A stretch of DNA of 36,151 nt from Ilumatobacter sp. (GTDB taxonomy: Bacteria; Actinomycetota; Acidimicrobiia; Acidimicrobiales; Ilumatobacteraceae): NCBI GenBank assembly GCA_013002175.1, contig JABDKP010000084.1, positions 1 to 36,151 of the forward strand. Direction: 5' to 3'. The position numbers were made by a program, and so were the translations under genes. The notes under the pieces are model-generated. The model had not been told where the DNA came from. It saw only the letters and a list, made by a program, of their open reading frames with translations, and searched no databases. Below are positions 1 through 8,618 of this stretch, in pieces (the first letter of the stretch is position 1; the number at the start of each line of letters is the position of its first letter).

Positions 1-324
1 GACCGCCACCTGTTCTTGGAAGTGCACCACATCATCCACTGGCTCGACGGCGGCCCCACCGACACCTGGAACCTCGTCGCGCTCTGCCCCCACCACCACC
101 GGTTACACCACCACGGCCGATTGGGCATCACCGGCAACGCGGACGACCCCGACGGCATCGAGTTCAGCTTCGCTGCCGGTGATCGGATCCACGCCTCGGG
201 GGCCAGACCCGAGCCCCCCGGGGCCCCCCCACCACAACCAGCCGGCACCTACCAACACCCCTTCGGCGAACGCCTCGAATCTCGCTGGCTCTACTTCAAC
301 CCCCCACCCCGCCACCACAACTGA
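1..324 (+). CDS. HNH endonuclease domain protein, C-terminal fragment (DUF222/13E12-like)
   Basis: The open frame enters from the left edge and stops at 324, so only the C-terminal ~107 residues are present. The segment EVHHIIHWLDGGPT followed by NLVALCPHHHRLHHHG is the second half of an HNH (His-Asn-His) nuclease motif: the HH pair, the central Asn in NLV, and the Cys/His cluster. In actinobacteria this motif typically sits at the C-terminus of DUF222/13E12-repeat proteins, which are multicopy and of unclear role. The tail after the motif is rich in Pro, Gly and Ala and probably disordered. The family assignment (DUF222) is inference because the diagnostic N-terminal domain lies outside the window. 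No partner gene is visible. Confidence 0.75.
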   Translation, partial: DRHLFLEVHHIIHWLDGGPTDTWNLVALCPHHHRLHHHGRLGITGNADDPDGIEFSFAAGDRIHASGARPEPPGAPPPQPAGTYQHPFGERLESRWLYFNPPPRHHN

Positions 325-683
325 CCCCCGGCCGAGGCGGCGACCCCGGCAACGGGGAGCGCCGACGACCGAGCGCACCCGCGATGAGCATCCGCGAGCG
401 AGACGCCGTCACGTCGCGGCCACTCGCAATCTCGCCCGCCGGGCGCCGTCACCCGTCGACCGACCGCACGCACAGCACGACGCCAGAAGCCGAGCTCGGG
501 CCATCTGCCGACAGCGGCCGTCCACGCCCAGAACCCCGACCCCCACGTCGATCGGCACGTCGAACAGACGTGAAATGTCAGCCCCGACCCGACGGCCTGA
601 CCCGACGGCCCGCCTCGCCGTGCCACCGGCCCGCGCCGCCGTGCCATCGGACACCGGCCCGCCGCGCCCCTGCTCAGCTCGGC
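325..683. other. Intergenic stretch without a supported gene
   Basis: About 360 very G+C-rich bases lie between the HNH stop and the stop codon of the minus-strand transporter, so the flanking genes converge here. Several long open frames cross it, but their translations are Arg/Pro/Ala-rich with no recognisable domain, as expected of shadow frames. Short imperfect repeats occur near 585-665 (TGACCCGACGGCC-like and GCCGTGCCA-like units). A CTCGG/CCGAG inverted repeat sits next to the transporter stop. I see no RNA gene or promoter that I can support. Confidence 0.5.
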
Positions 684-1511
684 TCAGCCGAGGGCCATCA
701 AGGCGATCCCGCCGATCACGCCGGCGATGCCGATCATCTGCCACCAGTGCAGGACGTCGTCGTCGAACGCCGCGGAGAGCCCCGAGGACACCGCCGGGAA
801 CATCGAACTCGCCACGGCAACCGAGGCGAGCGACGCCTGCTGCGTGCCGAGCGTGAACAGCACGACGCCGCCGGCGCCGACCGAGCCCGACAGCAACATC
901 ACCGGCAGGAGTGCCCGCGGCGGCAGGCGCGGCACCGACCGCGCGGTCGCCAGCGATGTGATGACGATCAGCGCGGTGATCCGTTGCGCGACCGGTGTCC
1001 ACACGCCGCTGCCGTCAGCGCTCTCGCCGGCGAGCGTCATCGACACGCCCCACAGCACCGCGGACACGAGCGCGATCCGCACCCCGCGGTCGAACCCGTG
1101 CACGATGCCGGGCGAGTACATCACCAGCGTCAGGCTCAGCAGCGCCACGATCACGCCGCCGAACACGACCGACGACGGCACCCCCTCGAACGCCATCCCC
1201 CACGCGAACGGGAACAGCGCCGTGCCCAGCGCGGCGATCGGCCCGGCGATCGCGGCGGAGCCGGCGACCATCGCCTCGTACAACGTCGCCAGCGCCAGGC
1301 CGACGACCAACCCGGAGGCGACGCCGAGCGCGACGTCCTGGCGGGAGTACACGCTGGGAATGAAGATCAGCGCCACGAGCGTGAGCACGACGCCGCCGAC
1401 GAGCGCCCCGGCCACCGCCGACACCGCGTTCGAGCGCTTCGTGCCGTACCGGCCGAGGAAGTCCGAGCACCCGATCGCGATCGATGCGAACGCCCCGAGC
1501 AGGATGCCCAC
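684..1511 (-). CDS. DMT-superfamily (EamA-like) membrane transporter
   Basis: A 275-residue, almost entirely hydrophobic protein with about ten predicted membrane segments in two halves, the usual size and plan of EamA/DMT transporters. It starts directly with a membrane segment (GILLGAFASIAIGCSDFLGRY) from a GTG codon at 1511; no convincing ribosome site is seen. Small-residue-rich helices such as PIAALGTALFPFAWG are typical of the family. Substrates of EamA proteins cannot be read from sequence (metabolites, amino acids and nucleotide sugars are all known). It lies 29 bases downstream of betB on the same strand and probably shares its transcript, so a link to betaine or another small metabolite is possible but only inferred. 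Confidence 0.8.
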   Translation of the reverse strand: MGILLGAFASIAIGCSDFLGRYGTKRSNAVSAVAGALVGGVVLTLVALIFIPSVYSRQDVALGVASGLVVGLALATLYEAMVAGSAAIAGPIAALGTALFPFAWGMAFEGVPSSVVFGGVIVALLSLTLVMYSPGIVHGFDRGVRIALVSAVLWGVSMTLAGESADGSGVWTPVAQRITALIVITSLATARSVPRLPPRALLPVMLLSGSVGAGGVVLFTLGTQQASLASVAVASSMFPAVSSGLSAAFDDDVLHWWQMIGIAGVIGGIALMALG

Positions 1512-1540
1512 GTGTCACACCGCCCCGCCGTGACCGCCGC

Positions 1541-3031
1541 TCAGTAGTACGCGTCGAACGTGGTGAGGTTGGCGTAGATCGTCTTCCACTGCGTGAAGTG
1601 GTCGATCGTGACGAGGCCGTTCTCGCGGCCGACGCCGGACTGCTTGTACCCGCCGAACGGGATCGACGCCGGCAGCGCGTTGTAGTCGTTGATCCACACC
1701 GAGCCGGCCTGGATGCTGTTCGCCACGCGATGGGCCCGCGCGAAGTCGGTGGTGAAGACCGCCCCGGACAGGCCGTAGTTGGTGTCGTTGGCGCGGCGCA
1801 GCGCCTCGTCCTCGTCGTCGAACGGGAGCACCGCCATCAGCGGGCCGAACACCTCCTCCTTGACGAACTGCATGTCGTCCTCGCAGTCGGCGAAGATCGC
1901 GGGGGTGACGTAGTTGCCGTCCGCGAGCGCCGGGTCGTCCGGCACGGTGCCGCCGCACAGGTGACGGGCACCGCTCGCCAATGCGATGTCCATGTAGCCC
2001 ATCACCTTGGCGTGGTGCTCGCGACTGATCAGCGGGCCGACGACCACGTCCGGGTCGAACGGGTCGCCGATCTTCAGCGCCTCGGCCCGGGGTGCCAGCT
2101 TCGAGACGAACTCCTCGTACATGCCGCGCTGGACGAACACGCGGGTGCCGTTCGAGCAGACCTCGCCGGCGGAGTAGAAGTTGGCGACGAGGGCGGCGTT
2201 GACCGCGCTGTCGAAGTCGGCGTCGTCGAACACGATGATCGGGCTCTTGCCGCCCAGTTCGAGCGTGACGCCCTTCAGCGTGGTGGCGGCGTCGGCCATC
2301 ACCTTCTTGCCGGTGCCGACCTCGCCGGTGAGCGAGATCTTGTCGATGCCTTGGTGGCGCGACAGCATCTGCCCGACCCGGTGGTCGCCCTGCACCACGT
2401 TGAACACGCCGTCGGGCACCCCCGCTTCGGTGTACACCTCGGCGAGACGCAGCGCCGTCAGGGGCGTCAGTTCGGCCGGCTTGAAGATGAACGAGTTGCC
2501 GCACGCCAACGCCGGCGCCGACTTCCACATCGCGATCTGCATCGGATAGTTCCAGGCGCCGATGCCCGCGCACACGCCGAGCGGCTCCCGCCGGATCGTC
2601 GCGAACGCGGCAGGTGGGAAGTCGAAGTGCTGGCCGTGCAGCGACGAGATCAGCCCGGCGTAGAACTCGATGACGTCCGCGCCCGTGCGGATGTCCTCGG
2701 TCGTCGTCTCCGAGAGCGGCTTGCCGGTGTCGAGCGTCTCGAGATGGGCGAACTCGTCGTTGCGGTCGCGGAGGATCTCGACGGCTCGCAGCATGATCCG
2801 CGTGCGGTCCATCGCCGGCATCTGCGACCACACCTCGAAGCCCCGCCGCGCCGCGTCGACGGCACGGTCGACGTCGGCCTCGGCGGCCTGCTGGACCTCG
2901 CAGATGTCCCGGTTGGTCGCAGGGTTGACGGTCGTGAACGTCTCACCGGACGTCGCATCGACGTAGCCGCCGTCGATGTGGAGCCGCTGGACCTCCAACG
3001 TCGTGGAGGCGTTGACGAAATTCTGGGGCAT
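1541..3031 (-). CDS. betB: Betaine-aldehyde dehydrogenase (aldehyde dehydrogenase superfamily)
   Basis: 496 residues, the usual length of class-9 aldehyde dehydrogenases, and close over its whole length to E. coli BetB as remembered (shared blocks include ETLDTGKP, REPLGVxAGIGAWNYP, IAxWKSAPALA, CSNGTRVFV). Catalytic features are present: Asn161 (AWNYP), NAD-site Lys184 (FKPAE), general-base Glu258 (LELGGKSP) and nucleophile Cys292. It should oxidise betaine aldehyde to glycine betaine with NAD(P)+, a cytosolic step in osmoprotectant synthesis or choline catabolism; related aminoaldehyde substrates cannot be excluded. The ATG at 3031 follows a GAGG ribosome site seven bases upstream. No choline oxidase/dehydrogenase or choline transporter is in the window, so the aldehyde source is unseen. 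The EamA transporter gene follows 29 bases downstream. Confidence 0.9.
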   Translation of the reverse strand: MPQNFVNASTTLEVQRLHIDGGYVDATSGETFTTVNPATNRDICEVQQAAEADVDRAVDAARRGFEVWSQMPAMDRTRIMLRAVEILRDRNDEFAHLETLDTGKPLSETTTEDIRTGADVIEFYAGLISSLHGQHFDFPPAAFATIRREPLGVCAGIGAWNYPMQIAMWKSAPALACGNSFIFKPAELTPLTALRLAEVYTEAGVPDGVFNVVQGDHRVGQMLSRHQGIDKISLTGEVGTGKKVMADAATTLKGVTLELGGKSPIIVFDDADFDSAVNAALVANFYSAGEVCSNGTRVFVQRGMYEEFVSKLAPRAEALKIGDPFDPDVVVGPLISREHHAKVMGYMDIALASGARHLCGGTVPDDPALADGNYVTPAIFADCEDDMQFVKEEVFGPLMAVLPFDDEDEALRRANDTNYGLSGAVFTTDFARAHRVANSIQAGSVWINDYNALPASIPFGGYKQSGVGRENGLVTIDHFTQWKTIYANLTTFDAYY

Positions 3032-3067
3032 CGTGATCCTCGATCGGGAGCGGTTGGAGCGTCGCGA

Positions 3068-3073
3068 ACTCTA
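3068..3073 (-). promoter_or_regulatory. Candidate -10 box upstream of betB
   Basis: TAGAGT (minus strand) fits TANNNT and lies 36 bases before the betB ATG, leaving a short leader that contains the GAGG ribosome site. No good -35 is recognisable. Unlike most genes here, this one would have a 5' leader. Confidence 0.35.
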
Positions 3074-3118
3074 GCGTTCGCCGGCCAATCGAATCCGGGC
3101 CGGTCGGCCGCCCGAGCG

Positions 3119-6052
3119 TCAGGGCGTCGAGACGGCGATGACGGGTCCGAAGATCACGGCCTCGGCGTCGGCGATCGGCATCGGTCGGGCGAGGTGGAAC
3201 CCCTGGGCGCGATGGCACCCACTGCTGCGCATGTGCTCCAGCTGTTCCGCCGTCTCGATGCCTTCGGCGACGACGTCGAGATCGAGCGACCTGGCGATCG
3301 TCAGCACCGCCTCGATGATCGTCGAGTCGTACCCGGCCTCGGTCGAGCGGGCGACGAAGCTGCGATCGATCTTCAGCGAGTCGACGGGGAAGTGCCGCAG
3401 GTAGCTCATCGACGAATACCCGGTCCCGAAGTCGTCGACGGCGATCGTGATGCCGCGTGCCCGTGCCGAGTTCAGCACCGCCGTCGCTCGATCGAAGTCT
3501 TCCAGCAGCTGCGTCTCCGTCAGCTCGAACTCGAGCATGTTCGGGTCGGCGCCGGTTGCCGCGAGGGCAATGTCGAGCGCACCGATCACATCGCCCTCGA
3601 TCAGGTGACGTCCGGAGATGTTGATCGCGACGCGCGTCGTGCAGCCGGCATCGACCGCGCGCCACGACGCGACCAGCGAACACACGCGGGTGAGCACCCA
3701 TCGTTCGATGTCGAAGATCAGCGAGCTGCGCTCCGCGATCGGGATGAACTCGTTCGGGCCGACGAGGCCGACGCCGGGACGGTTCCACCGCACGAGCGCC
3801 TCGGCACTGTCGATCAACCCGGTACCGAGCGAGATGATCGGTTGCAGGTGGAGTTCGAGTTCCTGGTTGCGGACCGCATGCCGCAACGCCAGCGCCAGCT
3901 CGGCTTCGCGGTGGATGTTGGACTGCAGGTTCGCGTCGAACTGCTCGACGCGGCCGCGACCGCGCTCCTTGGCGAGATACAGCGCGGTGTCCGCTTGGCG
4001 CAGCGCCGACAGGGCGGTCATGTCCGGATCGGAGCGCACGACACCGACGCTCGCCGACAACGCGAAGATGCCGTGTGGCGAGTCGTACGGCAGCTCGATC
4101 TCCTGGATCAGGCGACGGCCCAGCATGACCGCATCGTCGATGTGCTCGCCGTTCGTCTGTACGACGATGAACTCGTCGCCGCCCAGCCGGGCGACGAACT
4201 CCGCGGCTCGCGTCCGGCGCGACAGCCGCTCGGCGATCTCGGTGAGCACTGCGTCGCCTGCTTCGTGCCCTTGCGTGTCGTTGACGCTCTTGAAGCCGTC
4301 GATGTCGATGAACAGCAGCGAGAAGTCCTGTGCGTCGGCGAGCAGCTGTTCGAGGTGTTCCATCGCGGCGAAGCGATTGGGGAGTCGGGTCAGCTGGTCG
4401 TGGCGCGCCTGATGGGCGAGCTCGGCCTCGAAGCGCGAGCGTTCCGAGATGTCATGGGCGATCACCGTCGTCACGCTGTCGCCGTCGGAGTCGATGACGC
4501 TGCTGGCGACGAGCACCTTGCGCGACGTGCCGTCGGCGCAGTGCACGTACGTCTCGCCTGCCAGTTCGTCCACGAAGGTCGTCAGCAGCTGCCCGATCTG
4601 GTCCTGCTCAGGCACTCCGGTCAGCAACTCGGCCGAATCGTTGGCGAGCAGGATCCGGTTCTGGGCGTCGATCGTCCAGATCGCGTCGGCCGCCTGTTCG
4701 ACGATCGCCGACGACAACTGCTCGCTGCGATGCAGCTGCTCGGTGACGTCGGACAGCCGCCTCACCGAGTGGCGCATCGACACGCCGATCGCTCCCGGCA
4801 GGTCGATGTCGTCGGCCCGGTCGAGGTTGCCGCTCGACATGCGCGCGATCTGGAGTTCCACACCGTGCAACGTCACGAGCATGTCGTTCATCGCGGTCGT
4901 CAGCCGTCGGATCAGTCGCGGGCCGCGCACCGGCAGCGCTTCGGGGTCGATGTCGCCATTGCTGACCTGTGTCGCCCGGCGGTTCAGCCGCAGCAACGGC
5001 ACGGCGGTGCTGCCGAGCACGAGGAGTGTGAGCAGCAGCGCCAGGAGGCCGATCGTCGCGACGAGCCACTTCGTCTGGGACGCCCGCTCGTTCGCGAGGG
5101 CTGCCTGCCGGTGGGCGTCGTCGAGCTGCCGGTCGTGGAACGTGGACGAGTAGCGCTCGAGCGCAAGCAGGTAGTCGAGCTGGTTGACGACCGCCGCGGA
5201 CAGCTCGGAGATCGCACTCGGGTCGAAGACCATGACGTTCGCATCCGACGGCGTGCCGTAGATCAGCCTTGCCGGCGGCGGCATCAGCAGCGATCGAACG
5301 TGGTCGAACTCGCGTGCGTCCTCTGTCGTCAGCAGCGCCTTGTACTCGCCGACGTACGTGTCGTGGACGGCGGTGACCGTGACGACGGGAATCGTGCTGG
5401 TGACGCTCGGTGACAGCAAGCCGCTGACGACCGCCTGCGACAGCTCGCCGGCGCTCGCCAGCACGTTCGCGAGCGCATCGAGCTCTGGCGGATCACCGAT
5501 CGCGCGGACCTGCGTCGGATCGCGGCGGATCGACGTCAGCGCCTCGGCCAAGGTGGCATCGATGCGTTCGAAGACCTGGTTGATCGATTCCGGAACCGCT
5601 TCGAAGCGGGCGCTCAACTCCCGTTGCTCGTCGAGGTCGACGATGATCTGTTCCAGCCGGTCACCGAGCGATTCGCCGCCGAGCAGGGGTACGTTCGCGT
5701 GTTGCTGCGCCAGATCGCGCAACGCGAAGTCCAGGACCCGCTTGTTCGACTCGTACGTCGCTTCGAAGTCCACGCCGGTCTGCTCGGTGACGAGACCTCG
5801 CTCGACGCCGAGGTCGTCGATCGCGGTGAGGCCGCTGAGCGCGACGCGTTCGAGGTTCGCCGGCGCGTAGATCGCGGCGATGTCGTCACGCAGCTCGACG
5901 TCGGCGATCAGCCGGTTGCCCTCGGCGGCGACGTCCTCCTCGCGGTGGATCCGCTCGAGCGCCAGCGCGCTCACGGCGACCATCGGGACGACGGCGATCG
6001 CGGCGAGCTGGAGCGCCAACGATCCACCTCCGAGCCGACTCCGAATTCTCAC
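3119..6052 (-). CDS. Membrane PAS-GGDEF-EAL c-di-GMP signalling protein
   Basis: 977 residues. Order: membrane segment ~10-32; extracytoplasmic sensor ~33-328 with helical, coiled-coil-like stretches; second membrane segment ~330-350; HAMP-like linker ~350-440; PAS ~445-540; GGDEF ~545-705; EAL ~715-960. The cyclase motif GGDEF (624-628) is intact. The allosteric RxxD site five residues before it reads RAAE (615-618), so product inhibition may be weak. All EAL landmarks are canonical: EAL 751-753, NIS with Asn811, ELTE (843-846), DDFGTG with Asp873/Asp874, KIDRSF with Lys894, and AEGIE with Glu930. Phosphodiesterase activity is therefore expected, possibly alongside cyclase activity. The GTG start at 6052 places the first membrane helix near the N-terminus; no clear ribosome site is visible. 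The sensed signal is unknown. Confidence 0.9.
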   Translation of the reverse strand: MRIRSRLGGGSLALQLAAIAVVPMVAVSALALERIHREEDVAAEGNRLIADVELRDDIAAIYAPANLERVALSGLTAIDDLGVERGLVTEQTGVDFEATYESNKRVLDFALRDLAQQHANVPLLGGESLGDRLEQIIVDLDEQRELSARFEAVPESINQVFERIDATLAEALTSIRRDPTQVRAIGDPPELDALANVLASAGELSQAVVSGLLSPSVTSTIPVVTVTAVHDTYVGEYKALLTTEDAREFDHVRSLLMPPPARLIYGTPSDANVMVFDPSAISELSAAVVNQLDYLLALERYSSTFHDRQLDDAHRQAALANERASQTKWLVATIGLLALLLTLLVLGSTAVPLLRLNRRATQVSNGDIDPEALPVRGPRLIRRLTTAMNDMLVTLHGVELQIARMSSGNLDRADDIDLPGAIGVSMRHSVRRLSDVTEQLHRSEQLSSAIVEQAADAIWTIDAQNRILLANDSAELLTGVPEQDQIGQLLTTFVDELAGETYVHCADGTSRKVLVASSVIDSDGDSVTTVIAHDISERSRFEAELAHQARHDQLTRLPNRFAAMEHLEQLLADAQDFSLLFIDIDGFKSVNDTQGHEAGDAVLTEIAERLSRRTRAAEFVARLGGDEFIVVQTNGEHIDDAVMLGRRLIQEIELPYDSPHGIFALSASVGVVRSDPDMTALSALRQADTALYLAKERGRGRVEQFDANLQSNIHREAELALALRHAVRNQELELHLQPIISLGTGLIDSAEALVRWNRPGVGLVGPNEFIPIAERSSLIFDIERWVLTRVCSLVASWRAVDAGCTTRVAINISGRHLIEGDVIGALDIALAATGADPNMLEFELTETQLLEDFDRATAVLNSARARGITIAVDDFGTGYSSMSYLRHFPVDSLKIDRSFVARSTEAGYDSTIIEAVLTIARSLDLDVVAEGIETAEQLEHMRSSGCHRAQGFHLARPMPIADAEAVIFGPVIAVSTP

Positions 6053-6112
6053 ACGGATTCATCGGCAGACCAGGGCAAACACTTGACACCGGCGCCGCCG
6101 AAAGATGCTGAT

Positions 6113-6877
6113 TCAGGGGCCCTCGGACGGCCATCGTGCGGCGGGATCCTGACCGTAGAACGCGCGCAGCTCGCGGTACAGCGCCGGCTCGTGGGTGCGC
6201 AGCGATTGCGCCCGGTTGAAGAAGACCTCGGTCGCCACGGCGAAGAACTCGGCGGGATTGGTGCCCGCGTACGGCCGCAGCACGGGCGAACCCTCGGCGC
6301 GCACCGTGTCGTACGCCGCCGTGCAGACCTCGACCCAGCGCTGCCGGGCGACCTCGTCGTCCAGCGGCGGTGTGCCGTCCGTGATGCCGTCGAGCATGTC
6401 GAGACGGTGGGCGAACTCGTGGTACACGACGTTGTGGCCGGCCGTCGGGTACTCCGCACCCCGGCGGGTGTCCGCCCACGACAGCACGACCGGCCCCTGG
6501 TAGTGGGCCTGGCCGGCGAGCACCCGAGGGGCCGACGAGAACACCCCGCCGCCGGTCGGGTGGGCCCCGTGCAGCCGTACCGTCGACGGGTGCACGATCA
6601 CCGAGGTCACGTCGGGGTACCCGTCGAGGTCCAGTCCGAGCAGGAGCAGTGACGCCTGTGCCGCGATCAGCACCTCGATCTCCTCGGTCAGACGGAAACC
6701 TCGTGCCGCCTCCCAACGGGTGGTGGCGACGAAATCGGCCACCAGCCGTTCCATGCGGGCGAGTTCCGTGGGGGTCAACCACGACCAGTGGCGGAAGCGC
6801 TGTGTGAGCAGCAACCGCCAGGACGGGTCGAACGCAGGTGTGCTGCGGGAGAGCCGACGGCGCAGCGAACCGAACAC
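6113..6877 (-). CDS. mtfA: MtfA-like zinc peptidase (M90 family)
   Basis: 254 residues from the GTG at 6877, close to the ~265 of E. coli MtfA. The zinc site HEFAH (in VVYHEFAHRLDMLDG) is the HExxH motif with the family's following LD. A downstream Glu in NPAEFFAVATEVFF is the expected third ligand. In E. coli, MtfA is a cytosolic aminopeptidase that binds the Mlc repressor and so affects glucose uptake; whether that holds here is unknown. A longer frame runs upstream to 7033, but that part lies inside glpD and looks like a shadow (Arg/Pro/Thr-rich). The chosen GTG comes one base after the glpD stop (TGA-C-GTG), which implies translational coupling to glpD. The homologous N-terminus VFGSLRRRLS supports this start. 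Confidence 0.85.
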   Translation of the reverse strand: MFGSLRRRLSRSTPAFDPSWRLLLTQRFRHWSWLTPTELARMERLVADFVATTRWEAARGFRLTEEIEVLIAAQASLLLLGLDLDGYPDVTSVIVHPSTVRLHGAHPTGGGVFSSAPRVLAGQAHYQGPVVLSWADTRRGAEYPTAGHNVVYHEFAHRLDMLDGITDGTPPLDDEVARQRWVEVCTAAYDTVRAEGSPVLRPYAGTNPAEFFAVATEVFFNRAQSLRTHEPALYRELRAFYGQDPAARWPSEGP

Positions 6878-6878
6878 G

Positions 6879-8549
6879 TCAGTTGTGAGTGTGGTCCGCC
6901 GCCGAGGCGGCGCGTATCGCGGCCGGTATCCGGTCGTCGCCACCGAAGTACTCGGCCAATCGGCGGTCGGCGTCGGCGCCGAACAGGATCTCGGCGACCT
7001 CGCGCAGCCCGGCCGACCCGTGAATGTCCGCATCGGCGACGACGAGGTCGATCTTCGACCGGCGCCGCATGAAGTCCTCGAGCTTGGTGATCATCTCCGA
7101 CTCGGCCGCCGAGTGCAGTTCGACGCGGAGATAGTCGGCCGAGCCCATGATGTCCTCGGCCATCGTCGGGTCCTGGCGGATCGCTTCGAGCATCGCGAAG
7201 GCGCGCCGCCCGTACCGCCGCCACAGCCGGCCACTCAGCGGCTCGGTCTCCGGCTTCTCGCGTCGATCGTCGAGCTTCATCAACCGTGCCTGCCGGAAGA
7301 ACTCGTCCCGGGTGGCCTTCGCCGGCTCGCCGTACCAGTTGTGGAGGTCCTCTTCGAGGGGGATCCCGAGGGATTCGACCTCGGCCGCCACTTCCTCGCC
7401 GACGTTGAGGCAGTCGGTCAGCTTGCCGCCGAAGATCGTGACCACCCGGCGCCGACGGTCGACCTCCACCGCGTGCTTACGGCTGAGCTTGGCCCAGTCG
7501 ACCTCGGTCTGATCCGTGCCGGACGACTCGACGACGAGCGGGCGGACCCCGCACCGCTCGGCGATGATGTCGGCGCGGGTGAGCGGCGAGTCGAGGTCCA
7601 GTCGGGCGTTGATCTGGTCGAGCAGGAAGTCGATGTCGGCGTCGTCGACCTCGGTGTACGGCGTGTCGACGCGCGTGTCCGTGGTGCCGATGACGGACCG
7701 CCGGCCCATCGGAATGACGTAGAACAGCCGCTCGGTGTCGTCGTAGAAGGCAAGCACCTTGTGATGATGCTTGGTCGTGAGGCGGGGCACGACGAGGTGG
7801 ATGCCCTTCGAGTACACGATGCGGTGCTCGGTGGTGAGGCCCCACTCGTTGTTGAGCTCGTCGACGAACGGCCCGGCCGCGTTGACGATCGTCGACGCCG
7901 TCGTGGTGAACTCCTCACCGCTGTCGACGCAGCGCAGCCTGGCGTCCCACTTCTCCCCGTCGAACTCGGCCGACACCAGCTCGACGTAGTTCGTCGCGGT
8001 CGCGCCGGCCTCGATCGCGGAGCGCACGAAGCTGAACACGAAGCGGGCGTCGTTGTCGACGAGGATGCCGTCGTAGTACTCGATGCCTCCGGCGACGCCG
8101 GTGGTGTCGATCGCCGGTTCCTCGGACTCGATCTGGTCGGCGCTCAGCAGCCGCGGGCGCTTCAACCCGAACAGCCCGATGATCCAGTAGGCGAGCGCGC
8201 CGAGCGCGGCGAACCACGGCTGGTACGGACCCTGCTCGTCGAGCGCGGCGTAGAACCCGATCTGCTTGATGTTCTCGGGGTAGGCCGCCATCAGCCGGTT
8301 GCGTGAGCGGCACAGCTTGAACACGAGGTACAGCTCGTAGTTCTCCAGGTACTTGAACCCGCCCCACACGAGGTTCGACGAGGCCTGGCTGGTGAAGTGG
8401 GCGAAATCGCCACGGTCGATCAGCGCGACGTTCGCCCCTCGCCCGGCCAGCGACGCCGCGGTGACCGCACCGTTGATGCCGCCGCCGACGACCAGCGTGT
8501 CGAACGTCCCGTGGCGCAGCCTGTCGAGGTGGGTCTCCCGGAGCGACAT
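6879..8549 (-). CDS. glpD: FAD-dependent glycerol-3-phosphate dehydrogenase
   Basis: 556 residues. The N-terminal FAD Rossmann motif GGGING (22-27) is followed by SQASSNLVWGGFKYLENYE, matching the GlpD signature (SSASSKLIHGGLRYLE in E. coli, as remembered). A C-terminal helical domain (~390-540) is also typical. It oxidises sn-glycerol 3-phosphate to dihydroxyacetone phosphate, passing electrons to quinone at the membrane face, and serves glycerol and lipid-glycerol use. The ATG at 8549 is preferred over a TTG at 8570: the -10 box TACGCT (8561-8556) lies between them, with six bases before the ATG, so the mRNA is probably leaderless. The gene is followed one base later by the MtfA-like peptidase. 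No glycerol kinase or facilitator is visible nearby. Confidence 0.92.
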   Translation of the reverse strand: MSLRETHLDRLRHGTFDTLVVGGGINGAVTAASLAGRGANVALIDRGDFAHFTSQASSNLVWGGFKYLENYELYLVFKLCRSRNRLMAAYPENIKQIGFYAALDEQGPYQPWFAALGALAYWIIGLFGLKRPRLLSADQIESEEPAIDTTGVAGGIEYYDGILVDNDARFVFSFVRSAIEAGATATNYVELVSAEFDGEKWDARLRCVDSGEEFTTTASTIVNAAGPFVDELNNEWGLTTEHRIVYSKGIHLVVPRLTTKHHHKVLAFYDDTERLFYVIPMGRRSVIGTTDTRVDTPYTEVDDADIDFLLDQINARLDLDSPLTRADIIAERCGVRPLVVESSGTDQTEVDWAKLSRKHAVEVDRRRRVVTIFGGKLTDCLNVGEEVAAEVESLGIPLEEDLHNWYGEPAKATRDEFFRQARLMKLDDRREKPETEPLSGRLWRRYGRRAFAMLEAIRQDPTMAEDIMGSADYLRVELHSAAESEMITKLEDFMRRRSKIDLVVADADIHGSAGLREVAEILFGADADRRLAEYFGGDDRIPAAIRAASAADHTHN

Positions 8550-8555
8550 CGGATC

Positions 8556-8561
8556 AGCGTA
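8556..8561 (-). promoter_or_regulatory. -10 box of leaderless glpD
   Basis: TACGCT followed by six bases and ATG (8549). The same hexamer and spacing occur before the rhomboid and nitrobindin genes. No clear -35. Confidence 0.6.
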
Positions 8562-8618
8562 CGGGCCCAACCCCTCCGGACCGCCCGGACGGCGCTGCGG
8601 CGGGCGGCGTGGCGGTGG

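Noticed and set aside
585-665. A tandem repeat array or CRISPR in the left intergenic stretch.
   Set aside because: The repeated units are short, imperfect and few; they look like G+C-rich low-complexity sequence.
1484-5413. A 1309-codon open frame on the plus strand opposite betB and the GGDEF-EAL gene.
   Set aside because: Its translation is Arg/Asp/Val/Gln-rich with no domain, and it runs through the reverse complement of two well-supported genes. High-G+C codon bias on one strand commonly leaves such open frames on the other.
6878-7033. An N-terminal extension of the MtfA-like peptidase.
   Set aside because: It lies wholly inside the end of glpD in another frame, is Arg/Pro/Thr-rich, and the family N-terminus begins at the GTG at 6877.
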